Positions 52,411-60,401 of a DNA stretch of 64,000 nucleotides are shown here, in pieces. This DNA is from Yeosuana sp036525815 (lineage in GTDB: Bacteria > Bacteroidota > Bacteroidia > Flavobacteriales > Flavobacteriaceae): positions 60,337 to 124,336 of the forward strand of contig DATCZQ010000184.1 in assembly GCA_036525815.1 (NCBI GenBank), in the 5' to 3' direction. Position numbers and translations under genes: made by a program. Under the pieces are notes generated by a model that was not told the origin of the DNA, searched no databases, and saw only the letters and a program-made list of their open reading frames with translations. Each line of letters opens with the position of its first letter. Positions within the stretch are counted from its first letter, which is position 1.

Positions 52411-53634
52411 ATGAATATTATACTTCAAAAGTCAACTATAAAAAGGAAATCTGCCATTCAAATAACCGGTTCGAAAAGTGAATCAAACCGTTTGTTGTTA
52501 CTCCAGGCATTGTACCCTGAATTTCAAATAGAGAATGTGTCAAATTCTGATGATAGCCGATTGATGATGAATGCCTTAAAATCAACCTCTGAGATTATTG
52601 ATATTCATCACGCAGGCACAGCGATGCGTTTTTTAACGGCATTCTTCGCCATTCAAGAGGGTAGAGAGATCATATTAACCGGATCTGACCGAATGAAAGA
52701 ACGACCTATCAAGATATTGGTAGATGCCTTGCAATCTTTGGGTGCGCAAATTGACTATTTGGAAAATGATGGATATCCGCCATTAAGAATTTCTGGTCAA
52801 AACTTAACACAATCAAAAGTAACCCTTCAGGCTAATGTAAGTAGTCAGTATATTTCGGCTTTATTGCTTATTGCTTCAAAGCTTGATAATGGGTTAGAGT
52901 TAACACTCGAAGGTGACATTACTTCCATTCCCTATATTAAAATGACACTGAGTTTACTAGATGAGATTGGCGTAAAATCAACATTTATTGATCATGTCAT
53001 CACCGTTCAAAAAAATGAGAAAAAATTAAAGGCTAAAACATTAGTGGTAGAATCAGACTGGTCATCAGCATCTTATTTTTACAGCATTGCTGCATTGAGT
53101 AAAATTGGTACTCAAATAAGCTTGTCTTCATATAAAGAAAACTCTTTACAAGGCGATTCAGTTTTATCAGATATTTATAAACATTTTGGTGTATCAACCA
53201 TTTTTAGTGACCATTCGGTGATATTAAAAAAGGAATCTAATACCTTGAATCCATTAATTCTGAATTTACAAAAGGCGCCTGATATTGCTCAGACCATTGC
53301 TGTAACCTGTTTCGCTTTAGGCGTTTCATGTGAATTGACCGGTCTTCATACGTTGAAAATTAAGGAAACAGATAGATTGGTAGCCTTAAAAATTGAAATT
53401 GAAAAACTTGGGGGTCAAGTAACTATTACAAATGATTCTTTAAAGCTTTCGGAAGGGCATGCCATTAAGAAAATGGTGTCAATAGCTACCTATAATGATC
53501 ACAGAATGGCTATGGCATTTGCCCCTTTAGCTTTAAAAACAGAGTTGGTTATTGAAAATGCCGAAGTAGTTTCAAAATCATATCCAAGCTTCTGGCAAGA
53601 CTTAAAATCTATAGGTTTTAAAATTACTCAATAA
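52411..53634 (+). CDS. aroA: 3-phosphoshikimate 1-carboxyvinyltransferase (EPSP synthase)
   Basis: A 407-residue enzyme combining shikimate-3-phosphate and PEP. ITGSKSESNRLLLLQAL carries the conserved Lys and Ser binding residues, HAGTAMRFLTAFFA the LxNAGTAMR-like loop (variant HAGTAMR), and ETDRL and YNDHRMAMAFA the C-terminal residues. The length is slightly shorter than the E. coli enzyme (427), as is common in Flavobacteria. It belongs to the same pathway as the DAHP synthase upstream. Confidence 0.93.
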   Translation: MNIILQKSTIKRKSAIQITGSKSESNRLLLLQALYPEFQIENVSNSDDSRLMMNALKSTSEIIDIHHAGTAMRFLTAFFAIQEGREIILTGSDRMKERPIKILVDALQSLGAQIDYLENDGYPPLRISGQNLTQSKVTLQANVSSQYISALLLIASKLDNGLELTLEGDITSIPYIKMTLSLLDEIGVKSTFIDHVITVQKNEKKLKAKTLVVESDWSSASYFYSIAALSKIGTQISLSSYKENSLQGDSVLSDIYKHFGVSTIFSDHSVILKKESNTLNPLILNLQKAPDIAQTIAVTCFALGVSCELTGLHTLKIKETDRLVALKIEIEKLGGQVTITNDSLKLSEGHAIKKMVSIATYNDHRMAMAFAPLALKTELVIENAEVVSKSYPSFWQDLKSIGFKITQ

Positions 53635-53648
53635 TAATCACGTAAATA

Positions 53649-53681
53649 CTTGACAAGGCCTACTTTGAGATTGTATATTTG
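53649..53681 (+). promoter_or_regulatory. Promoter of queA
   Basis: CTTG at 53649-53652 with a 21-base spacer and TATATTTG at 53674-53681 fits the Bacteroidetes pattern; the -7 box is perfect. The queA ATG is 38 bases after it. Confidence 0.6.
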
Positions 53682-53719
53682 CACCCTTTCAAAAAAACAA
53701 TAATACTAATATAGAGCAA

Positions 53720-54769
53720 ATGAAATTATCACACTTTGGCTTCAACTTACCAGATGAATTATTAGCGGAATACCCGTCAGAACATAGAGATGAGTCTCGC
53801 TTAATGGTCATTGATAGAAAAAAGCAAACTATTGAGCATAAATTGTTTAAAGACCTTATTGATTATTTTAATGAAGATGATGTATTAATACTTAATAATA
53901 CTAAAGTGTTTCCTGCCAGATTATATGGTAACAAAGAAAAAACAGGGGCACGGATTGAAGTGTTTTTATTGAGAGAGTTAAATGAAGAACAACGTTTATG
54001 GGATGTGTTGGTTGATCCGGCTCGTAAAATTCGTATTGGCAACAAATTATATTTTGGTGATGATGATACCTTAGTTGCTGAAGTTATTGATAATACCACT
54101 TCAAGAGGTAGAACTTTACGTTTCCTTTTTGATGGATCTTATAAGGAATTCCGTAAAAAATTAACGGAGTTAGGTGAAACGCCACTTCCAAAATATATTA
54201 AAAGAAAGGTGGAGCCTGAAGATGAAGAAAGATATCAAACCATCTTCGCAAAAAACGAAGGTGCTGTAGCGGCACCAACGGCAGGATTACATTTCTCTAA
54301 ACATTTATTAAAGAAATTGGAGATTAAAGGCGTGAATTTTGCTGAAGTCACACTGCATGTAGGTTTAGGAACTTTTAATCCTGTTGAAGTTGAAGATTTG
54401 TCAAAACACAAAATGGATAGCGAAGAATTAGAAATTAATTCTAAAGCTGTTGAGATTGTTAATAAAGGAATTAAAGATAAAAGACGTGTTTGTGCTGTTG
54501 GTACAACTGCTATGAGAGCTATTGAAAGTTCTGTATCTTCCAATGGCTTACTAAATGAAATTGAAGGATGGACTAATAAATTCATTTTTCCACCTTATGA
54601 ATTTAGTATTGCAAACTGCATGGTTACTAACTTTCATACACCAAAATCAACACTTTTAATGATGGTATCTGCTTTTGCTGGTCATGATCTGATAAAAAAG
54701 GCCTATGCTGAAGCTATTAAAGAAAAGTATAAATTTTATAGTTATGGTGACGCCATGCTAATAATATAA
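53720..54769 (+). CDS. queA: S-adenosylmethionine:tRNA ribosyltransferase-isomerase
   Basis: A 349-residue enzyme that adds the epoxycyclopentanediol ring to the tRNA base to form epoxyqueuosine. The start LSHFGFNLPDELLAEYPSEHRDESRLM, the APTAGLHFS segment and the C-terminal FHTPKSTLLMMVSAFAGHD are typical. It has its own promoter and a strong terminator. Confidence 0.95.
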   Translation: MKLSHFGFNLPDELLAEYPSEHRDESRLMVIDRKKQTIEHKLFKDLIDYFNEDDVLILNNTKVFPARLYGNKEKTGARIEVFLLRELNEEQRLWDVLVDPARKIRIGNKLYFGDDDTLVAEVIDNTTSRGRTLRFLFDGSYKEFRKKLTELGETPLPKYIKRKVEPEDEERYQTIFAKNEGAVAAPTAGLHFSKHLLKKLEIKGVNFAEVTLHVGLGTFNPVEVEDLSKHKMDSEELEINSKAVEIVNKGIKDKRRVCAVGTTAMRAIESSVSSNGLLNEIEGWTNKFIFPPYEFSIANCMVTNFHTPKSTLLMMVSAFAGHDLIKKAYAEAIKEKYKFYSYGDAMLII

Positions 54770-54776
54770 ATTTTGA

Positions 54777-54804
54777 AAAGGCCTTGTTAAAACAAGGCTT
54801 TTTT
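54777..54804 (+). terminator. Rho-independent terminator after queA
   Basis: GCCTTGTT pairs with AACAAGGC around AA, followed by a T run of six. Confidence 0.88.
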
Positions 54805-54854
54805 ATTGCATTTCAAATTTCAATCAAAATAGGTATTACAGTAAAGTGATTTAC

Positions 54855-54862
54855 TATTTTTG
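54855..54862 (+). promoter_or_regulatory. Putative -7 box of rlmN
   Basis: TATTTTTG lies eight bases before the rlmN ATG, so the message would be nearly leaderless. No convincing -33 element was seen. Confidence 0.4.
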
Positions 54863-54870
54863 CAACATCT

Positions 54871-55911
54871 ATGGCAACAACAAAAAAAGATATTCGTGCT
54901 TTAACAAAAGAAGAACTAAGGGCCTTCTTTGAAAAGCAAGGCGATAAAGCGTTTCGTGGAAATCAAGTCTATGAATGGTTATGGCAAAAAGCAGCCTATA
55001 GTTTTGATGATATGACCAATCTGTCAAAAGAAACCAGACATATGCTAGAAACTCATTTTGTTATTAATAATATTGAGGTGAGCACTATGCAACGCAGTAG
55101 TGATGGGACCATAAAAAATGCTGTTAAATTACATGATGGTTTAATAGTAGAGTCGGTATTAATTCCAACGGCCACACGCACTACAGCTTGTGTGTCCAGT
55201 CAGGTTGGTTGCAGTTTAGATTGTTTGTTTTGTGCTACGGCAAGATTAAAGCGTATGCGCAATTTAAATCCTGATGAGATCTATGATCAGGTAGTGGCTA
55301 TAGATAAAGAAAGCAAATTATATTTTAAAAGACCATTAAGTAATATTGTGTTTATGGGTATGGGAGAACCTCTCATGAATTATAATAACGTCATTAAAGC
55401 TATTGAAAAAATCACCTCACCAGAAGGTTTAGGAATGTCAGCTAAGAGAATAACCGTATCTACATCAGGTGTACCTAAGATGATAAAAAAGATGGCAGAT
55501 GATGAAGTTAAATTTCATTTGGCAGTGTCTTTACATTCAGCTATTGATGAGGTGCGTACTACCATTATGCCATTTAACGAAACGTTTCCGCTGGAAGACT
55601 TGAAAGAAGCCTTACAGTATTGGTATGCTAAAACCAAAGAGGCCGTAAGTTATGAATATGTGGTCTGGAAAGGTATTAATGACTCTCAAAAAGATATTGA
55701 TGCTTTAATTAAGTTTTGTAAATATGTACCCTGTAAGGTTAATATCATTGAATACAACCCTATTGATGACGGGGATTTTAAACAAGCCTCAAAAGAGTCC
55801 ATACAACAGTATATTCAACACTTAGAAAAAAACAGAATTGTAGTGAATGTGCGCCGTAGCAGAGGCAAGGATATTGATGCTGCTTGCGGGCAGTTAGCTA
55901 ATAAAAGTTAA
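54871..55911 (+). CDS. rlmN: 23S rRNA (adenine2503-C2)-methyltransferase
   Basis: A 346-residue radical-SAM enzyme. SQVGCSLDCLFCATARL holds the CxxxCxxC cluster, and the C-terminal DIDAACGQLA includes the second catalytic Cys. It methylates A2503 of 23S rRNA and A37 of some tRNAs. A degenerate copy of its last about 90 bases lies 1.4 kb downstream (see 57204-57293). Confidence 0.95.
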   Translation: MATTKKDIRALTKEELRAFFEKQGDKAFRGNQVYEWLWQKAAYSFDDMTNLSKETRHMLETHFVINNIEVSTMQRSSDGTIKNAVKLHDGLIVESVLIPTATRTTACVSSQVGCSLDCLFCATARLKRMRNLNPDEIYDQVVAIDKESKLYFKRPLSNIVFMGMGEPLMNYNNVIKAIEKITSPEGLGMSAKRITVSTSGVPKMIKKMADDEVKFHLAVSLHSAIDEVRTTIMPFNETFPLEDLKEALQYWYAKTKEAVSYEYVVWKGINDSQKDIDALIKFCKYVPCKVNIIEYNPIDDGDFKQASKESIQQYIQHLEKNRIVVNVRRSRGKDIDAACGQLANKS

Positions 55912-55917
55912 ATAAGA

Positions 55918-55940
55918 AAGAGTCACAATTCACGACTCTT
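55918..55940. terminator. Hairpin between rlmN and the convergent T9SS gene
   Basis: AAGAGTC pairs with GACTCTT around a nine-base loop. The T run is interrupted, so it is a moderate bidirectional terminator. Confidence 0.6.
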
Positions 55941-55962
55941 CTTATAAATTTAAGTAAAGAAA

Positions 55963-56976
55963 CTACTCTTTAATAATCTTTATTGATTGCACTTTATCTG
56001 CAGCTTTTATATTCATAAAATATAAACCACTTGATAATCCGGATATATCAACTTTATTGTTAAAAATTTGTGCACCTTTAACTTGCATTACAGTTTGTCC
56101 TAGTTGGTTAAAAATTGCAATATCATCAATTTTCAAATTTGTATCAATGTTAACAATGTCTTTTGCTGGATTAGGATATAATTTAATATTTGCTAGCCGT
56201 GATTGTATAACATTGGTATCTAATAAATTCTCAATTGCAGTAGCTCTAGTTGTAAATCTATCAAATTTCACAACGGCCGAAGTGGTATTTCCCTCAGATG
56301 TATAAAGCACAAAGTCAACTTCTAAAGGATCAGTTCCTGCAGCAGCACCTGTAATACCCCCATAAAAACCAGGCCCTTTCCATATAACAACACCTGTAGT
56401 TTTATTAAAAGAAAACCCAACTCTATGCCATGTGTTAGGAGATAAAATTATTGGAGCAGTACCTAAAGTAAAAAGAAAAACACCAACATTTCCAGCATTG
56501 TCGTAACGCGCTAAACCTGCTATTTCTTTTGTATTATAATTAAAACTAAAACCAGCAATAAGATCATTATTACCATTAAATAAAAATACATCTGATTCTC
56601 CTAAACTAATAGTACTGGGACCAGTAAATAAGTCGTATTCAATTTCTATAATATCATTCCCTGAGGTACGAGTTGCCCAGTCGGTATCTAACCCATTTTG
56701 CCATAGGGCTCTAACATCTGAGTCATTTGCCGGGCCAGTAATTTGAAGTACTTGAGCTTGGGAACCTCCCTCATTTATAATTTGAAAGTCAGAGCTTAAT
56801 GGAGGAATGGAGTTATTAAATGTATACCATCCTCCTTGACCCGGTGTTGCACCAGTAAGATCTGCATTTACATCTCCTATAGTTAATCCGTCAAAATTTT
56901 CTGATTGCAAAACTTGGGCATAAATGCTAAAAGAGAAAAATATAGATAATAAAAGTAATAAAGTAATTTTTTTCAT
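55963..56976 (-). CDS. Secreted protein with type IX secretion sorting domain
   Basis: A 337-residue protein. The signal peptide MKKITLLLLLSIFFSFSIYA is followed by a beta-rich region resembling lectin-like/laminin G folds (residues about 25-240), then a C-terminal domain that begins LANIKLYPNPAKDIVNI and ends YFMNIKAADKVQSIKIIKE. This is a type A T9SS sorting domain, so the protein is exported to the surface or medium. The ligand is unknown. The gene sits inside a duplicated stretch between rlmN and the polyprenyl synthetase gene. Confidence 0.85.
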   Translation of the reverse strand: MKKITLLLLLSIFFSFSIYAQVLQSENFDGLTIGDVNADLTGATPGQGGWYTFNNSIPPLSSDFQIINEGGSQAQVLQITGPANDSDVRALWQNGLDTDWATRTSGNDIIEIEYDLFTGPSTISLGESDVFLFNGNNDLIAGFSFNYNTKEIAGLARYDNAGNVGVFLFTLGTAPIILSPNTWHRVGFSFNKTTGVVIWKGPGFYGGITGAAAGTDPLEVDFVLYTSEGNTTSAVVKFDRFTTRATAIENLLDTNVIQSRLANIKLYPNPAKDIVNIDTNLKIDDIAIFNQLGQTVMQVKGAQIFNNKVDISGLSSGLYFMNIKAADKVQSIKIIKE

Positions 56977-57136
56977 ATTCTCAAACTTTAGTTACTCGAG
57001 TAAAAGATTTATAAGGTACGAATAAAATGTCATTTTTCCTAATTAACTTTTTGATTTTCAACATAGTATAATCTATAATAGCATTTTTAATTCATTTGCA
57101 GTAGGTTTGGTTTTTTTAACAGGGGTATTCTCTTTT

Positions 57137-57174
57137 GAAATTGAAGATCAAATAAAACAGCCCATCGTTTACGA
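57137..57174 (+). pseudogene. Degenerate copy of the 5' end of the polyprenyl synthetase gene
   Basis: Bases 57141-57174 align without gaps with 57371-57404 inside the start of the real gene, about 28 of 34 identical by my count; an offset of 230 bases applies. Upstream similarity continues with an indel. It has no coding value itself, being only the first 15 or so codons. It forms the first half of a tandem-duplication scar. Confidence 0.65.
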
Positions 57175-57203
57175 AAAATCCTTTATTATTATACATTCAT
57201 ATA

Positions 57204-57293
57204 TTTAAAAAAATAGAATTGAAGAGAATGTGAGCCGTAGCAGAGGTAAGTATATTGATGTTGCTTGCGGGCAGTTAACAAATAAATCCGAAA
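57204..57293 (+). pseudogene. Degenerate copy of the 3' end of rlmN
   Basis: The segment aligns with 55823-55912 at a constant offset of 1381 bases; 61 of 70 bases are identical over 57212-57281. The reading frame is open (NVSRSRGKYIDVACGQLTNK compared with NVRRSRGKDIDAACGQLANK in RlmN), but no start is attached and the original stop is lost. It is the second half of the scar and lies just before the promoter of the polyprenyl synthetase gene. Confidence 0.85.
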
Positions 57294-57346
57294 TATTAAT
57301 TATTTTAGGATTATAAAACAATCGTTAATAATTTCAATCTAAATAG

Positions 57347-57354
57347 TATCTTTG
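57347..57354 (+). promoter_or_regulatory. -7 box of the polyprenyl synthetase gene
   Basis: TATCTTTG, the most common Flavobacterial -7 box, lies nine bases before the ATG at 57364. It also overlaps a TTG that would extend the frame by four codons, which argues for the ATG start. Confidence 0.55.
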
Positions 57355-57363
57355 GTTCTTCAC

Positions 57364-58341
57364 ATGAAGATTGTAGAACAAATAAAACAACCTATCGCTT
57401 ATGAGATGGAACTTTTTGAACAAAAGTTTCAACTCTCCATGTCTAGTAAAGTTGCGCTGCTAAACAGAATTACGCATTATATAGTAAACCGCAAAGGGAA
57501 GCAAATGCGTCCGATGTTTGTGTTTTTGGTATCAAAAATGGTGTCGAATGGTGAAATTAGTGAGCGTACGTATCGAGGTGCTGCCGTTATAGAATTGATT
57601 CATACGGCCACTTTGGTGCACGATGATGTGGTAGATGATAGTAACCGCCGCAGAGGCTTTTTTTCAATTAATGCCCTTTGGAAAAATAAAATAGCCGTTT
57701 TAATAGGGGATTATTTATTATCAAAAGGCTTACTCTTATCCATTGATAATAATGATTTTGACTTACTTAAAATCATCTCCATTGCTGTGAGAGAGATGAG
57801 TGAAGGCGAATTACTTCAAATAGAAAAAGCACGGAAACTAGATATTACAGAAGCGGTGTATTATGAAATCATTCGTCAAAAAACCGCCACATTAATTGCA
57901 GCCTGTTGTAGTTTAGGCGCCGCCTCAGTAAAACCAGAATCACAGCATGTTGAAACCATGCGAAAGTTTGGAGAGCTTATTGGTATGGCTTTTCAAATTA
58001 AGGATGATTTGTTTGATTATACCGAGGACCAGATTGGTAAGCCAACCGGAATTGATATTAAAGAGCAAAAAATGACTTTGCCTCTAATTTATGTCTTAAA
58101 TCATGCGTCAAAAAAAGATAAAAACTGGTTGATTAATTCTATTAAAAATCACAATAAAGATAAAGTTCGTGTTAAAGAAGTTATTGCGTTTGTAAAAAAT
58201 AACGGCGGTTTAGATTATGCTGTTCAAAAAATGAAACAGTTTCAAAACGAGGCACTTCAAATACTGAGAACCTATCCAGAATCAGATTATCGAAATTCAC
58301 TGGAATTGATGGTGAATTATGTGATTGATAGAAAGAAATAG
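57364..58341 (+). CDS. Polyprenyl (octaprenyl-type) diphosphate synthase
   Basis: A 325-residue trans-prenyltransferase from the ATG at 57364. TATLVHDDVVDDSNRRRG carries the first Asp-rich motif, and FQIKDDLFDYTEDQIGKPTGID the second. It elongates isoprenoid chains, probably for menaquinone. The second motif and length match the IspB/GGPP family; chain length cannot be read with certainty. An inverted repeat (58375-58400) follows. Confidence 0.88.
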   Translation: MKIVEQIKQPIAYEMELFEQKFQLSMSSKVALLNRITHYIVNRKGKQMRPMFVFLVSKMVSNGEISERTYRGAAVIELIHTATLVHDDVVDDSNRRRGFFSINALWKNKIAVLIGDYLLSKGLLLSIDNNDFDLLKIISIAVREMSEGELLQIEKARKLDITEAVYYEIIRQKTATLIAACCSLGAASVKPESQHVETMRKFGELIGMAFQIKDDLFDYTEDQIGKPTGIDIKEQKMTLPLIYVLNHASKKDKNWLINSIKNHNKDKVRVKEVIAFVKNNGGLDYAVQKMKQFQNEALQILRTYPESDYRNSLELMVNYVIDRKK

Positions 58342-58374
58342 ATATTTTCTTTATGGGTTTCCTTTAATGTAAAC

Positions 58375-58400
58375 ATATAGATTGTTTCAATAGTCTATAT
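58375..58400. terminator. Inverted repeat between polyprenyl synthetase and transglutaminase genes
   Basis: ATATAGATTG pairs with CAA and TCTATAT around TTT with a three-base bulge. No T run follows, so it may be a weak terminator between the convergent genes. Confidence 0.4.
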
Positions 58401-58485
58401 CAGAACTGTAATGAAGTTAAAAAAAATCTTACAAAGTCAATTTTCTGCTTAGTAAAACAGTAAAGTATATGAAGTAAAATCAGCT

Positions 58486-59442
58486 CTATTGCTGTTGTTG
58501 TTGCTGTTGCTGAATACGTTCCAGATTACGTTGGTAACTGTTATTATATTTTGAACCAGTAAAGGTATTGGGAGGTACTTCAATATTTTCTTTGTGTTTT
58601 GTGGTGCTAATTTCTACCTTAACATATAAATCTGATTCCACTTTTCTTTTAAAAACTCCCTTTACCGGAGAGCAATCTTCATAATTCCTTCCAACTGCCA
58701 AACGCACATGGTTCTCGTTAGCAATGGCATTATTTGTCGGGTCTATGCCTAGCCAGCCATAAAAAGGGATATAGGCTTCAATCCAGGCATGCGTGGCACC
58801 TTCACCTCGTGTAATATCATCTGAAGGACAAATATAACCGCTCACGTAACGTGCAGGAATACCACTCATTCTTACCATTTGTAATAAAACATTTGTAAAA
58901 TCTTGACAAACACCCGCTTTCAAATCCCAAACCTCGTTTAGAGTAGAGTCTACATTGGTAACCCCTTGAATGTATTTAAAGTTGGAATAAACATATTCGC
59001 ATAGTTCTAATGCCGCCTTATAAGGCGTTTTTTCGTTGAGTTTTTTTGACTGAATTAAATTTAAAACTTCTTCAGAGCCACTAAATGATGCAGGTTTTAA
59101 AAAATCAATAATGTCAGCATCATATTTTCGTAGTTTTAATTCCGCCCATTGCGTTTTAACATCATTGCTGTCATCCGGAAATAATCTACTTGTTTTATTG
59201 ACTTCAACTTCGGATATTATTGATAATTCGTCATGAGGCTCTGTAATTAAAAAGGTACCTATTTTATTGCCATAAAAATCATCATAGGTTTCTACCAGCG
59301 AATTATTTGTAACCGATATAAAATGAGATATAACCTGTTGGTATTCATCATTAATAGGATGCAATCTAATTAAAGTAGCCCCATCAATTACGGGATTACT
59401 ATAACTGTATTTAGTGATATGTTTAATATAGAATGTTGTCAT
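58486..59442 (-). CDS. Transglutaminase-like protein with C-terminal poly-Gln tail
   Basis: A 318-residue protein from the ATG at 59442 (MTTFYIKHITKYSYSNPV). The N-terminal region matches the bacterial transglutaminase N domain; the catalytic triad is in KAGVCQDFTNVL (Cys), GATHAWIEAY (His) and GIDPTNN (Asp). It ends ERI followed by eight consecutive Gln (codons mix CAA and CAG). It is the third gene of the ATP-grasp, alpha-E, transglutaminase set, a conserved group predicted to make or process a peptide or protein tag. Substrate unknown; the tail is unusual. Confidence 0.85.
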   Translation of the reverse strand: MTTFYIKHITKYSYSNPVIDGATLIRLHPINDEYQQVISHFISVTNNSLVETYDDFYGNKIGTFLITEPHDELSIISEVEVNKTSRLFPDDSNDVKTQWAELKLRKYDADIIDFLKPASFSGSEEVLNLIQSKKLNEKTPYKAALELCEYVYSNFKYIQGVTNVDSTLNEVWDLKAGVCQDFTNVLLQMVRMSGIPARYVSGYICPSDDITRGEGATHAWIEAYIPFYGWLGIDPTNNAIANENHVRLAVGRNYEDCSPVKGVFKRKVESDLYVKVEISTTKHKENIEVPPNTFTGSKYNNSYQRNLERIQQQQQQQQ

Positions 59443-59456
59443 AATGATTTTTAAGA

Positions 59457-60383
59457 TCAATTGATATGAGAAAAATAAACCGAATTAATGTTCATTGAAA
59501 TGTTTCTAACATCTTCTTTAATGCCATTAATAAAATTATTTAATCCTTGTGTATTGATACTTTCAATGGAGGTGTATTTAATATCACTTTCAAGTTTGCC
59601 AAGTAAAAATTCTAAATTATTTTTTTCAAGTTCGTTGGCTTCAATAAGTTGGTTGATTTGTCTGTTTAATTTGTTAACACAATAGTAGACCGATCTGGGA
59701 AACAATTTATCCTGGAATACCATTCTTATAATATGTTCCTCGTTAAATGTGGATTTATGTGTTTTTAAGTAGTATTGATAGCCGCCAACAGAAAGCAACA
59801 AGTTTTTCCAGTAAAAACTTTGCTCCAAACTATCAGAAGTTTTACCAATTTCAATGAGTTTAAGAGCCGTAAAATCGGAAATTTGGATTACTCTTTCTAA
59901 AAACTTTCCTACATTCATAAAGTAATATGAGGGCCCGCGTTCTTGCGTTACATCAAAAGTGCCGTTATAAATTAAATGATGTTTTCTTAAATCTTCTAAA
60001 AATTCAACAGGGTCTTCTTCTCTTAGTCTTTTTGGTAAATCTTTTTTAGTGAGATACAGATAATAGTTGTTGATGCATAACCAAAGTTCTCTTGAAATAT
60101 GTTCCTGTACACTCCTGGCATTTTCTCTTGCTTTTGTAACAATATTTAAGATAGAGTTTGAATTATTTAAATTAAACACCATAAAATCAATACATTCTAT
60201 AGCATCTTCTGTATAAAACTCGTTATCAGAGGTTGTAAAATTTTTGATAATGGGTGTCCATGAAAATAGTTCTGGAGAGTCTTGGTTAGCATAAAAGTTT
60301 ACTTTAAGTAAACTTAAAATACCATTGCCTCGTTCCATATATCTGTCTAACCAAATAAGATTATTTGCTACTCTACTTAACAT
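59457..60383 (-). CDS. Alpha-E (DUF403) domain protein
   Basis: A 308-residue, almost purely helical protein beginning MLSRVANNLIWLDRYMERG, the hallmark of alpha-E domains. Its biochemical role is not established. It is invariably linked with circularly permuted ATP-grasp and transglutaminase genes, as here, with spacers of 14 and 18 bases on either side, which indicates one operon. Confidence 0.9.
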   Translation of the reverse strand: MLSRVANNLIWLDRYMERGNGILSLLKVNFYANQDSPELFSWTPIIKNFTTSDNEFYTEDAIECIDFMVFNLNNSNSILNIVTKARENARSVQEHISRELWLCINNYYLYLTKKDLPKRLREEDPVEFLEDLRKHHLIYNGTFDVTQERGPSYYFMNVGKFLERVIQISDFTALKLIEIGKTSDSLEQSFYWKNLLLSVGGYQYYLKTHKSTFNEEHIIRMVFQDKLFPRSVYYCVNKLNRQINQLIEANELEKNNLEFLLGKLESDIKYTSIESINTQGLNNFINGIKEDVRNISMNINSVYFSHIN

Positions 60384-60401
60384 ATTTAATATTTTTCTAA
60401 A

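Noticed and set aside
54235..54585. 116-codon minus-strand frame in queA
   Set aside because: It is antisense to the QueA active-site region; typical shadow frame.
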